From positions 54,516-118,515 of the forward strand of contig CAYWNA010000010.1 in assembly GCA_964459305.1 (NCBI GenBank): a DNA stretch of 64,000 nt, in the 5' to 3' direction. The translations under genes were made by a program, and so were the position numbers. Positions 9,709 to 17,653 of the stretch are shown piece by piece; position 1 is the stretch's first letter; each line of letters opens with the position of its first letter. The notes under the pieces were generated by a model that ran no database searches, was not told the origin of the DNA, and worked only from the letters and a program-made list of their open reading frames with translations. Source of the stretch: CAYWNA01 sp964459305. GTDB taxonomy: Bacteria > Planctomycetota > Planctomycetia > Pirellulales > Pirellulaceae.

Positions 9709-9796
9709 GCGGACTTGACGAATGTTTGCACGGTTGAACTGACAAGGACGGCTGCACTTTCCTGTAGCCCAGCGTCGCTAACCGCATTTGTTTCTA

Positions 9797-9919
9797 AGAG
9801 CGTGTCCCGGAATTCATCGGAAGCATCGATTTTGGGAGGGCGAAGCTCCCGCTGAGCCGCTTTTTTCAATGGCTTGACGGCTCGGCCGGAGCCTCGCCCT
9901 CCCACTCGGGACACGCTCT
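9797..9919. repeat. Palindromic element, GGGAGGGCGAAGCTCC family, copy 1
   Basis: Outer arms AGAGCGTGTCCCG... and ...CGGGACACGCTCT enclose inner arms GGGAGGGCGAAGCTCCC and GGAGCCTCGCCCTCCC around a ~35-base centre. It lies between the convergent sulfatase and CDF genes, where a hairpin could end transcription from both sides. The related copy is at 63781-63910. Confidence 0.85.
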
Positions 9920-9928
9920 ATGCACTGC

Positions 9929-10855
9929 TTAGCTGTCAAACGGCTCGATGTGGACCAGGGCATCCATGATGTCCGGGCCTTCTTCTCGAAGGCGATGTGT
10001 TACCGCCATCGCGATATCGTGCCCTTCACGCACGGTGATGGCGGGGTCTACCAGTACATGGAGATCTGCCTGAAGGCCGAGCCCGATGTATCGCGTTCTG
10101 AGGGCGTGAACCGAACGCACGCCGTCGACTTCCATGGCGATTGACAGGATCTCTTCCCGTTCTTTCTTGGTCGCGCCGGCATCAACCAGTTGCCTGAAAG
10201 CCGGCGCGGCGATCTCCCAGGCAGCGTACAGGATTAAGACCGCGACGATCACGGTGGCGATGTGATCGAGGAATCCCCAGTCCGGTACGATTCGCGTGCC
10301 CAGCACGGAAAGTGCTACGGGCAGCGAACTCAAGGCATCCGATCTGTGGTGCCAAGCATTGGCGAGAACGGCTGAAGACTTTACACGCCGGCCTACCCTC
10401 ACGTTCCAGCGATAGAGCCACTCCTTGCCCGCAATCGAAAGGCAGGCAGCGACAAATGCACTCCAACCAGGCGACGAGGATTGCTGTTCGTGCAATGTTG
10501 CCACGGCCCGATATGCCAACCCACATCCAACAAGGGCCAGTGCGATACCTATGAAAAACGTAATCAGCGTTTCGATGCGCCCATGTCCGTGTGGATGTTC
10601 GGCGTCGGGAGGCGCCGACCATAGGCGCGCACCGAAGTACACGGTGACGTCGGTCACTGAATCAGAAAGACTGTGTACGGCGTCTGCGACTAAAGCCTGG
10701 CTTGTTCCTACGATCCCGAACGCGAACTTCAGGACGCACAATGCAAGGTTGACCACCAGCCCCCCAAGCGTGACTCGGCGCACCTCTGCGAGTTGGCGAT
10801 CTCGCGAGTCGCTCGGAACGTCCGATATTGGTTCTTGACGACTTTCGCTATCCAT
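9929..10855 (-). CDS. Cation diffusion facilitator (CDF) metal transporter
   Basis: 308 residues from the ATG at 10855; an open frame to 10999 is not needed and overlaps the divergent gene's leader. Six membrane segments are visible, with the CDF metal-site motifs DAVHSLSDSVTD (helix 2) and HHRSDALSS (helix 5), and the family loop PPDAEHPHGHGRIET. A cytoplasmic C-terminal dimerization domain follows (VRSVHALRTRYIGLGLQADLHVLVD). CDF proteins export Zn2+, Fe2+, Co2+ or Mn2+ in exchange for protons; H-x3-D in helix 5 is common in zinc and iron exporters, but the ion cannot be fixed by eye. It is divergent from the beta-helix gene with 101 bp between starts. Confidence 0.95.
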   Translation of the reverse strand: MDSESRQEPISDVPSDSRDRQLAEVRRVTLGGLVVNLALCVLKFAFGIVGTSQALVADAVHSLSDSVTDVTVYFGARLWSAPPDAEHPHGHGRIETLITFFIGIALALVGCGLAYRAVATLHEQQSSSPGWSAFVAACLSIAGKEWLYRWNVRVGRRVKSSAVLANAWHHRSDALSSLPVALSVLGTRIVPDWGFLDHIATVIVAVLILYAAWEIAAPAFRQLVDAGATKKEREEILSIAMEVDGVRSVHALRTRYIGLGLQADLHVLVDPAITVREGHDIAMAVTHRLREEGPDIMDALVHIEPFDS

Positions 10856-10956
10856 CAAAGAAATGCCTTCCTCTTGGCACGGTGCCGTGCCAAACTGACG
10901 ATTGTCCTGCCATAATATACCGCCAAACCCCAGAATTCGAAAGGAAGGAAGTCTCC

Positions 10957-12627
10957 ATGCCAAGACCACGAAGTGTGCTACTATGCGCTTTCGTTGCACT
11001 CAACGTATGCCGGTCTGCCGCGTTGGCAATCGACTCGGCGACTCCCGTTGATCTGATCCAGGAATTGCCGACACTCAAATGCCTCGGCGTACGGTGGGTC
11101 ATCGCCGGCGACGACGACCAAGATGCACGCGTCATGGTTGGCTACCGCAGGGCCGGCTCTACGGAATGGTGCAGCGCGCTAGACTTGTTCCGCGTTGATA
11201 GCCGCACAATGCGAGCGAACGCGCGTCCGCCGGCCGGTCATACGCTCTTTGCCGGCTCGCTCTTCAACCTGCGGGCGGATACCCATTACGAAGTCAAACT
11301 CGTACTTCGAGATCCTGACGGCGGCGACGCCGATCGGACTGTAACGATGCGAACTTGGGCCGAACCGCAACTACCCAAGGGCGGTCGCAAGATCGACGTC
11401 TATCCGGGCAGCCTTACGGAAGCACTGAAGAAATCCAAACCCGGCGACGTCCTCCTGCTACACAAGGGCGTCTACCGCGGCGCGTTTCGTCCGAACTCTG
11501 GCACGCCTGAGCACCCAATCGCATTAGTGGGTGCCGGCGATGGCGAAGCAATACTGGACGGGCAGGGCGGCAACAAAATCATCGACGGCTATGCGCTCAA
11601 CGACCTGATGTTCGAAAACTTCAGTTTCCGAAACGCCAAATGGGCGCTGACGTTCAACGAAGCTGCACGGATCACCGTCAGGCGGTGTACGATCAGCGAC
11701 GTCGATTACGGTTTCGTCGCCGGGCGCAATGGCGACCGCCAACAGTGCATCTTCATCGCCGATTGTGTGATGCAAGGGCGATCGAAATGGCCACGGAGTG
11801 AAGGAATTGAGCCAAGACGCGGCATACAAATCGGCGGCACCGGCCACGTGATCTGCTACAATCGAATCAGTCATTTCGCCGATGCGATCGACACGTTTTC
11901 GGCGTACCCGACGTGCGCCATCGACATCTATGGGAACGAAATCTCCGAGTGTACCGACGACGGCATCGAGTTGGACTACAGCGAACACAACGTGCGCTGT
12001 TTCGACAACCGGCTGACCAACGTCTTCCAGGGTATTTCGGCTCAGCCGGTCCAAGGCGGACCGGCCTACATCTTCCGCAATGCCATGTACAACGTCGGTC
12101 ATTCGACGTTCAAGCTGCACAACAACACATCGGGCGTCGTGATGCTGCACAACACGTCCGTCAAAGCCGGTATGCCGCTGATTCTCTCGACGGGTGAGAC
12201 GGTGTCCAACTGCATCAGCCGAAACAACCTGTACATCGGCACAACGGCCAACTATGCCTACGAAAGCCAGGCCCGGATGCGCGATTGCGATTTCAACTAC
12301 GATGGCTTCGGAGGCACTTGGAAGCTGTTCATGAAGTTCAACGGCGTGCGTTATCCGAACATCAAAGCGATGCAGAACAGCGGCGTTGCGTACCGTCACG
12401 TCATCCGACTGGACCCGACCGGCCTGTTTGCCTCGGGGATCGAGCCGCCAACCGACGTGGCTTCACGACTAGACGTCCAAACGAACGATCTACGGCTGAG
12501 CCAGCACAACAACGCGATCGACGCCGGCGTCGTGCTTTCGAACGTCAACGACGGCTACGGCGAGGACGCACCGGATCTGGGAGTCTACGAGTACGGAACA
12601 GAACTACCGCACTACGGTCCGCGGTAA
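10957..12627 (+). CDS. Secreted right-handed parallel beta-helix protein
   Basis: 556 residues from the ATG at 10957, which follows AAGGAAGGAAG. A signal peptide (SVLLCAFVALNVCRSAALA) is followed by an N-terminal fibronectin-like region. The DUF1565/pectate-lyase-like start LTEALKKSKPGDVLLLHKGV and many beta-helix rungs follow (for example ITVRRCTISDVDYGF, IDIYGNEISECTDDGIELDY, YIFRNAMYNV). Such proteins are polysaccharide lyases, hydrolases or adhesins. The fold is clear but I cannot assign catalytic residues or substrate. The C-terminus ends with the common phrase DLGVYEYG. Confidence 0.9.
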   Translation: MPRPRSVLLCAFVALNVCRSAALAIDSATPVDLIQELPTLKCLGVRWVIAGDDDQDARVMVGYRRAGSTEWCSALDLFRVDSRTMRANARPPAGHTLFAGSLFNLRADTHYEVKLVLRDPDGGDADRTVTMRTWAEPQLPKGGRKIDVYPGSLTEALKKSKPGDVLLLHKGVYRGAFRPNSGTPEHPIALVGAGDGEAILDGQGGNKIIDGYALNDLMFENFSFRNAKWALTFNEAARITVRRCTISDVDYGFVAGRNGDRQQCIFIADCVMQGRSKWPRSEGIEPRRGIQIGGTGHVICYNRISHFADAIDTFSAYPTCAIDIYGNEISECTDDGIELDYSEHNVRCFDNRLTNVFQGISAQPVQGGPAYIFRNAMYNVGHSTFKLHNNTSGVVMLHNTSVKAGMPLILSTGETVSNCISRNNLYIGTTANYAYESQARMRDCDFNYDGFGGTWKLFMKFNGVRYPNIKAMQNSGVAYRHVIRLDPTGLFASGIEPPTDVASRLDVQTNDLRLSQHNNAIDAGVVLSNVNDGYGEDAPDLGVYEYGTELPHYGPR

Positions 12628-12872
12628 AGCAAGCCGACAGGGATTAGCGCACCAGCGATTTCAAATCGGAGACGGCCCGTACACACAGAAGACCGCCCAC
12701 TACCCGACTTACAGAACGAAAGAGACGTTTCGAATTGTTGCAGGACCAAGGGCTTGACCCTCAGCGGGCGGTGGGCATCTTTCGCCACGCATGGGGCTTT
12801 CTCGCCATATTTCCAGATTCATGCTATGCTGGAGTCGATGCCACGGATGCCCCAGACATTTTGATCACAACC

Positions 12873-13244
12873 ATGCAAACGCTTGATTCCGCTGACCGCT
12901 CCGGTTCCATTACTGCTTCGACGAGTCTCGTGCGCCGTGTCAAGTCTCAGGATCAGGATGCTTGGCGACGTCTTGTCAATATCTACGGTTGGTCAATCTA
13001 TCGGTGGGCACGACGATCGGGGCTGCAGGTGGCCGATGCGGAGGACGTTGTTGGCGAGGTCTTCGCCGAGGTGGTGAGAGGAATCGAGCGATTTCAGCAT
13101 GACGGTCGACCTCACAGCTTTCGTCGCTGGCTCCGAACCTTGTCCGCAATCCACGTGCGGAAGAATTTGCAGAACAAGGGGGTTCAGTCCGCTGCGTCTG
13201 GTGGAACCACGGTGAGCCTTCGAGTCGAATTGGACGAGTCCTAG
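12873..13244 (+). pseudogene. Truncated ECF-type sigma-70 factor (region 2 only)
   Basis: 123 residues. The segment SLVRRVKSQDQDAWRRLV to ADAEDVVGEVFAEVVRGIERF is a planctomycete-style ECF sigma region 2, followed by FRRWLRTLSAIHVRKNL and the start of the linker (ASGGTT). The frame then ends at DES with no region 4, the -35-recognition helix-turn-helix that a working ECF factor needs. Two palindromic elements follow directly, and then the remains of a Ser/Thr kinase, the usual genetic partner of such sigma factors in planctomycetes. I read it as a 3'-truncated remnant; a short regulatory product cannot be excluded. Confidence 0.75.
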
Positions 13245-13258
13245 CTAGTTGGACAGTA

Positions 13259-13363
13259 CCACTTCGCGTCAAGAATGGGGAAAGTACAAGCACGACGCGC
13301 CAGCGAGTGTGTCGCCATAAGTCACTCGCTTGCGTTTCGTTCTTGTATCGAAACGCGAAGTGG
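13259..13363. repeat. Nested palindromic element in the decayed ECF/kinase locus
   Basis: Outer arms CCACTTCGCGT and ACGCGAAGTGG enclose imperfect inner arms containing CAGCGAGTG and CACTCGCTTGCG. The inner part is related to the CGAAGCG-TAAGCGAGG family at 13425 and 61764. It begins 15 bp after the sigma remnant's stop. Confidence 0.7.
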
Positions 13364-13424
13364 GATGTCGAATTAGTGAGCGGGCATTGACGCATTTGGA
13401 GAAGCCAAGAATCGGTGTCGAATA

Positions 13425-13489
13425 CATGGTAGCCCGAAGCGTAAGCGAGGCAATGCGTTCTGCCCTCGCTTACGCTTCGGGTTACCATG
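13425..13489. repeat. Palindromic element, CCCGAAGCGTAAGCGAGG family
   Basis: Nearly perfect 26-base arms (13425-13450 and 13464-13489) around a 13-base loop. Related elements lie at 61764-61820 and, cut by the window edge, at 63949-64000. Confidence 0.85.
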
Positions 13490-13518
13490 TGGACTGCAAA
13501 CTGTGAATGACCGAAGCA

Positions 13519-14173
13519 ATGACCGACGCAAGCCAGCAAAACACTACTTGACCGAACAGCGACACCCTCGCTCACTGCGTGTTGGGCGCCCTGTCTCCGG
13601 ATCAGCAGGAGTTGGTGACGGCCCACGTCGACCAGTGTTCCCGTTGCCAGGAGGCGATCGGCGATCTTGGCCCTCCAAGCGACGAGTTTGTGGAGAGTCT
13701 CCGGCTTCCACTTGAGACTGATGGGCTTGAAGAAGAGGAGGAATCCGGCTCTTTTGCCTCGCGGGTCGAGGGCATTGTCGCTGGTTTGTCCGACTCCCAC
13801 GACTAGCCCACTCTCTCATCGCATGAGGTCCGAGCTAGGGACGAACGGGCAGATGTCGGCGATGGTGAGTCTGCCGCTGGGCGACGCGCGAAAGACTCCG
13901 CACGACGGACGTCTTGAGCTGGAACAACTCGGTCCCTACCGCTTGTTGGAGAAGCTGGACGCCGGCGGCATGGGCACGGTCTACAAAGCGCTGCACACCA
14001 TGCTGGACCGCATCATCGCGGTCAAAGTCCTGGGCAAGACTCGCCTGAACGACGCCCATGCGATGGCCCGATTCAAGCGGGAGATGAAGGCAATTGGCCG
14101 GTTGGAGCACCCGCACATCGTCCACGCCACCGACGCCGATGAGGACGATGGCGTCGGCGAGCGGTGGGCGTGA
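13519..14173 (+). pseudogene. Decayed zinc-finger Ser/Thr protein kinase (N-terminal part)
   Basis: Starting at the ATG at 13519, translation meets a TGA at 13549 after ten codons. The same frame then encodes an anti-sigma-like zinc finger (LSPDQQELVTAHVDQCSRCQ) and runs to a stop at 13806. The sequence resumes one base out of phase with LGPYRLLEKLDAGGMGTVYK, the glycine-rich ATP loop of a planctomycete kinase, then AVKVL with the catalytic Lys, and RFKREMKAIGRLEHPHIV. It ends at 14173 before the HRD catalytic loop and DFG motif. One nonsense codon, one frameshift and loss of most of the kinase domain make this a pseudogene. Confidence 0.85.
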
Positions 14174-14678
14174 GCCCACTTGGCCCTACTTGACTTGACT
14201 AACAATCTGAAAACGCAAACACAGATTGTCCACGAAAACCACGAAAAGTCACCAAGAGCCTTCCTGTCAGTGCTGCCGTTTGTCTATTTCCCTCTTTGCG
14301 TCTTTTTGCGTTTCTTGTGGCTATCCCGAGTCTATGTCGACGGCCTTGGAAGGCCATCGTACTGGCAACTGCCCGCGAGTGACGCGAAGAAGCGCGAATG
14401 GATCAAGATTTAGTGGGATGCTCGCAGCTCACTGGCCTTGTCCCGCTGGAGGCCGAGGCAACCGGTGGCACCTTTCGCGGGTCGTCTGCTGCTCGCGCGG
14501 CGCGGAGGCAGGTTCACAAAGAGACGCCAACGCGTCGCGGACGAGCTTCAGCGATTCCAGGTCGGCCTGATCCGGCATTGTCTTCCCTTGCAGCTTCCGC
14601 AGCGAGTAGGTCATGCTGTGCATGACGGGAAAGACCACCGCATCCCGCCCAGGACACGACCGAAGACACTTTGGGGCG
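14174..14678. other. Gap of about 500 bp with non-coding debris
   Basis: No supported gene. It contains the left copy of a 43-bp direct repeat (14370-14412). A short minus-strand open frame around 14429-14614 has no recognisable product and was rejected. Confidence 0.6.
14370..14412 (+). repeat. 43-bp direct repeat, left copy flanking Uma2
   Basis: It begins TGCCCGCGAGTGACGCGAAG and matches 15499-15541 at 40 of 43 positions in the same orientation. Between the two copies lies the Uma2 gene. Confidence 0.85.
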
Positions 14679-15248
14679 TCACGGTTGCGGTGGAAACAAA
14701 TCGGCCACCGGAATCTCCAGGCCCGGCAAGCAGCCGGACAACGTCTCCTCGCGATTGAACGTCTTGGGCTCGGCGCCGCGCTGATGCACTTGGACGGTCC
14801 TGAAGAGAGGATCAACGATCCACACGGCCTGCACGCCGGATTCCAGATACAGCATGACCTTCTCGTGAACCTCGGACTGTTTGTCCGAGGGCGAAAGCAC
14901 TTCGACGGCGAGCAGCGGGACGCCGTCGATCAACGCGGTCTCGTCTGTTTGCCGCTGGGTGACCGCGTGCGAGAAATAGGCCACGTCAATGCCGACAATC
15001 GTGTCGGGCTCATGGCGGAGGATGCAGCCAACTTCGCCCGAATATACCGTTCCGTGTGGTTGCGGTTGATCTTCAAGCCAACGACCAAGCAAGAATGCAA
15101 TCCTCGCTTCCGCCTGGGCATGAAAACGATTGCGGTAGGTCATCGGTTTTTCCCTCAGCTCGCCTCGAATCAGTTCGCGCTCCTTGCCGTCGTCGGGCAG
15201 GGCGAGAAATTCCTCGGCAGTCATCAGCGATGTATCGGCCGTACTCAT
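14679..15248 (-). CDS. Uma2-family (DUF820) putative endonuclease
   Basis: 189 residues from the ATG at 15248; an in-frame ATG at 15296 would add 16 residues and neither has a strong ribosome site. The opening TAEEFLALPDDGKERELIRGEL is the family start. The PD-(D/E)xK-like core shows PDTIVGIDVAYFS and LLAVEVLSPSD, with Asp and Glu at the expected metal-site positions, followed by KVMLYLESGVQAVWIVDP. The family has a restriction-endonuclease fold, is expanded in cyanobacteria and planctomycetes, and its role is unproven. It is isolated in a decayed region and flanked by 43-bp direct repeats. Confidence 0.93.
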   Translation of the reverse strand: MSTADTSLMTAEEFLALPDDGKERELIRGELREKPMTYRNRFHAQAEARIAFLLGRWLEDQPQPHGTVYSGEVGCILRHEPDTIVGIDVAYFSHAVTQRQTDETALIDGVPLLAVEVLSPSDKQSEVHEKVMLYLESGVQAVWIVDPLFRTVQVHQRGAEPKTFNREETLSGCLPGLEIPVADLFPPQP

Positions 15249-15498
15249 CGAACATGCTTTGGCAAGAGGAACGGAACGGTAAAGCGTGCGAGGCACAGCT
15301 TGATTATAGCCGAGCCGGCCACGGGGGGAAAGTCGAACGCGAACGATAGCGGATGTTCTGAATAACCAATACTACAACACCGGAAATCCGAATCACGCGG
15401 GTCCGAAATAAGTCCAAAATTCAAAGCTCGAATGTCCGAAACGAAGAGAGGTGTTTCCTCAATCGCTGGCACTGCATACGGAACCGCAATAGAGAGGT

Positions 15499-15541
15499 TG
15501 CCCGCGAATGACGCGAAGAAGCGCGAGTGGATCAAGACTTA
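15499..15541 (+). repeat. 43-bp direct repeat, right copy flanking Uma2
   Basis: It begins TGCCCGCGAATGACGCGAAG and shows three mismatches to the copy at 14370-14412. Confidence 0.85.
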
Positions 15542-16193
15542 ACCTTTTTGGTTGCGGCTCTGCCGCGCCAAGCTCTTCGATCCTCTGCGTTGTCAGATTT
15601 GTCGCCTCCTTATATTCGTTGGGGCTTTGGTTGTAGTTTGGCCGCGCTGGAGTCTTCGCTCCTGCGTTGTCCTCTCCTGCCGAGATTGCGGGGTGTTGTG
15701 AGTGAGATAGCCGTAACGTTTTGTTGCCAAGAACATTGCCTCCGCCGTGACCAAGTTGGTGAATCATCCTGGTGAGGTTGAGACATCACCAAGAAAAATC
15801 TCGCCGTCTCTACCCTCTTCGTGCATTCGCGTATCCCGTGGTCCCATTCCTACTTGCGCCAAATCGGCGACTCGTGTGACCGCCGCAAGAACGCCGTTGG
15901 CGGGAAAAAATCCTGAGAATTTTGTCCAAAGCCATGCAAAAACCCCACTAATCCTGTTTAGGCATTCTTGTTGGCGCATTCGATGCAGGACCTTTCGCTG
16001 GATCGTCGGCGGCGTGGTCCGTGGCAATCGCCGCGGCTCCGAAACGCGCCTTCGGATTCCGGGCTAAACGAGCGCTGGCACCTGACACTCAAATAGCCAA
16101 TCACCAAATCCCAATGACCAATGAATGACGAAGCTCGCAAGCTGAAACCGGACCCCAAAAAACCAGCCACTAGCCCGGATTTCTCACGGCCTC

Positions 16194-16332
16194 GTAGGGT
16201 GCGTGAAGCAAGCTGCGGCACGCTGGTGCGTTACGCCGACCAGGGCCACGGTGGCGCCGTAACACTCTGTGTTTCTCGCTCGGCTGCTTGCGGAACGCAC
16301 CAATCCGGAATCGCCGGCTCCACGCACCCTAC
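16194..16332. repeat. 139-bp element with 12-bp inverted ends GTAGGGTGCGTG
   Basis: The ends GTAGGGTGCGTG and CACGCACCCTAC are exact reverse complements. The interior is only weakly palindromic (GTGCGTTACGCC / GGCGCCGTAAC) and has no coding capacity. Confidence 0.7.
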
Positions 16333-16478
16333 CATCAGTCCCACGAAGATCTGTTCGAGCTGCATTGGGAAACGTCCAGGGTGATCTTGGCCGGATACGC
16401 CAATCTCCAGTCGGCTCGCCGTTCGAAGGACTCAAGCGCGGTAGCCAGAGATGGCACGACCCGTCGTTTTGAAACTGG

Positions 16479-17345
16479 CTACGCCGTTGCCTTTTGGATC
16501 ATTTCCAGCGTTTCGTCAATTTGCTTCGTGCTGGTAAAGCCGATTGTGAACGCGTCGACACATCCGATGTCGAACACGTACTTGAGCGCTTCGAACCGTT
16601 TTTCGGCACTGTCGTAACCGTTTTCGCCGAAGATTTTCATTCCCAAGACGCCGTGTCCATGTTCGTGCATCTTCTTCATCTGCGCGGCCACGTCGTCGGG
16701 TTTGCCATCCATTTTGACACCGAATGGATTGATGCGCACCAGGTGGACGTCGATCCAATCGCAATCCGCGGAGGTGACCAACGGGTCGAAGCCATGGCAA
16801 GACACGCCGACCGCACGGACCCGGCCCTTCTCCTTCGCCTCGTACAGAACATCCATGACCGGACGCATATCGGTGTCCCATCCGCCCTTGGTCATACAGT
16901 GCATCAGCAGCGAGTCGATGTGTTGTACCCCCAACTCGCGCCGGAAGCGTTCGATGTCAACCTTGGCCACTTCGGGATGTTTTGCCTGCGACTTGGTTTG
17001 GATAAAGTACTTGTCGTTGGACACGCCCTGGATCGCTTTGCTGACCAAGTAATGCGCCCGATACATGTCGGCGGTGTCGATGTAGCGAATTCCGCTATCG
17101 AGGGCATACCGAAACATCTTGGTGAATTCGGTTTCGCCCAGTTCCCGTTGTTCGCGACCGCCGCGAGTACCGGTACCGAGCCCCAACACGGACGTCTTGA
17201 CGCCGCTTTTGCCCAGCGTTACTACGTCGGTGCCACATTTGACTTTCGGTTTATCTTCCTCCGCAAAGCCGAACCGCCCGGTCAGTGCAGCCGCTCCAGC
17301 GGCAGCCGTTCCAGCCAGAAAACCGCGACGTGAAATTCTTGACAT
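16479..17345 (-). CDS. Tat-exported aldo/keto reductase-family protein
   Basis: 288 residues from the ATG at 17345. The N-terminus SRISRRGFLAGTAAAGAAAL is a twin-arginine signal, so the folded protein is exported. The AKR barrel follows: GLGTGTRGG, catalytic Asp and Tyr in IDTADMYRAH, Lys in FIQTKSQAKHP, and His in HIDSLLMHCM, giving a complete D-Y-K-H tetrad. The barrel is shorter than the usual ~320 residues. Tat-dependent oxidoreductases of this kind are common in planctomycetes; the substrate is unknown. It is divergent from the gamma-glutamyltransferase gene. Confidence 0.93.
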   Translation of the reverse strand: MSRISRRGFLAGTAAAGAAALTGRFGFAEEDKPKVKCGTDVVTLGKSGVKTSVLGLGTGTRGGREQRELGETEFTKMFRYALDSGIRYIDTADMYRAHYLVSKAIQGVSNDKYFIQTKSQAKHPEVAKVDIERFRRELGVQHIDSLLMHCMTKGGWDTDMRPVMDVLYEAKEKGRVRAVGVSCHGFDPLVTSADCDWIDVHLVRINPFGVKMDGKPDDVAAQMKKMHEHGHGVLGMKIFGENGYDSAEKRFEALKYVFDIGCVDAFTIGFTSTKQIDETLEMIQKATA

Positions 17346-17653
17346 AATGAGGTCCCTTCGAGCTTTGGATGTGTTATTTTGGTTGTTGGGTTGATTGGCC
17401 GTCGCAACAGGCAACTAAGCAGTGCTTAGAAACAAATGCGTGGTTGCCCGTGCTGAATCTGGGAGAAATACAACATTCAACGCGCTTCGAACTGTGCAGA
17501 CAATATCAACCTCCGCTTAGTTTACCACACCAGTCTGTGCATTGTGTGAAAAAACGTTCGATCTGTCAAAGTTGCCGTAGATTGAGATCTTCGGATACGC
17601 TTAGCAGGTGAACTGATTAGTGATAGGATTAAACCTAACGGGAGTCGATTGGT
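17346..17653. other. Divergent intergenic region, 308 bp
   Basis: It separates the reductase and gamma-glutamyltransferase starts and contains the 15-bp palindrome at 17415-17429. No small gene or clear promoter pair is supported. GGAG precedes the plus-strand start. Confidence 0.5.
17415..17429. repeat. 15-bp perfect palindrome CTAAGCAGTGCTTAG, copy 2
   Basis: Identical to 5576-5590. The bases that follow (AGAAACAAATGCG) reappear in reverse complement at about 9783-9797, next to another palindromic element. Confidence 0.7.

Larger units (their letters stand above)
15249..16478. other. 1.2-kb region without a supported gene
   Basis: All frames here are short and lack recognisable motifs. 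It contains the right 43-bp direct repeat (15499-15541) and an inverted-repeat-bounded element (16194-16332). The remainder looks like old non-coding or degraded DNA. Confidence 0.6.

Noticed and set aside
14429..14614. Short minus-strand frame downstream of Uma2 beginning MTYSLRKLQGKTM
   Set aside because: A ribosome-site-like AAGGGAAG precedes an internal Met, but the product is short and unrecognised and lies in debris next to a repeat.
15459..16221. Several 80-110-codon frames on both strands in the 15.3-16.5 kb gap
   Set aside because: None has a convincing start, motif or composition; the interval holds repeats and degraded sequence.
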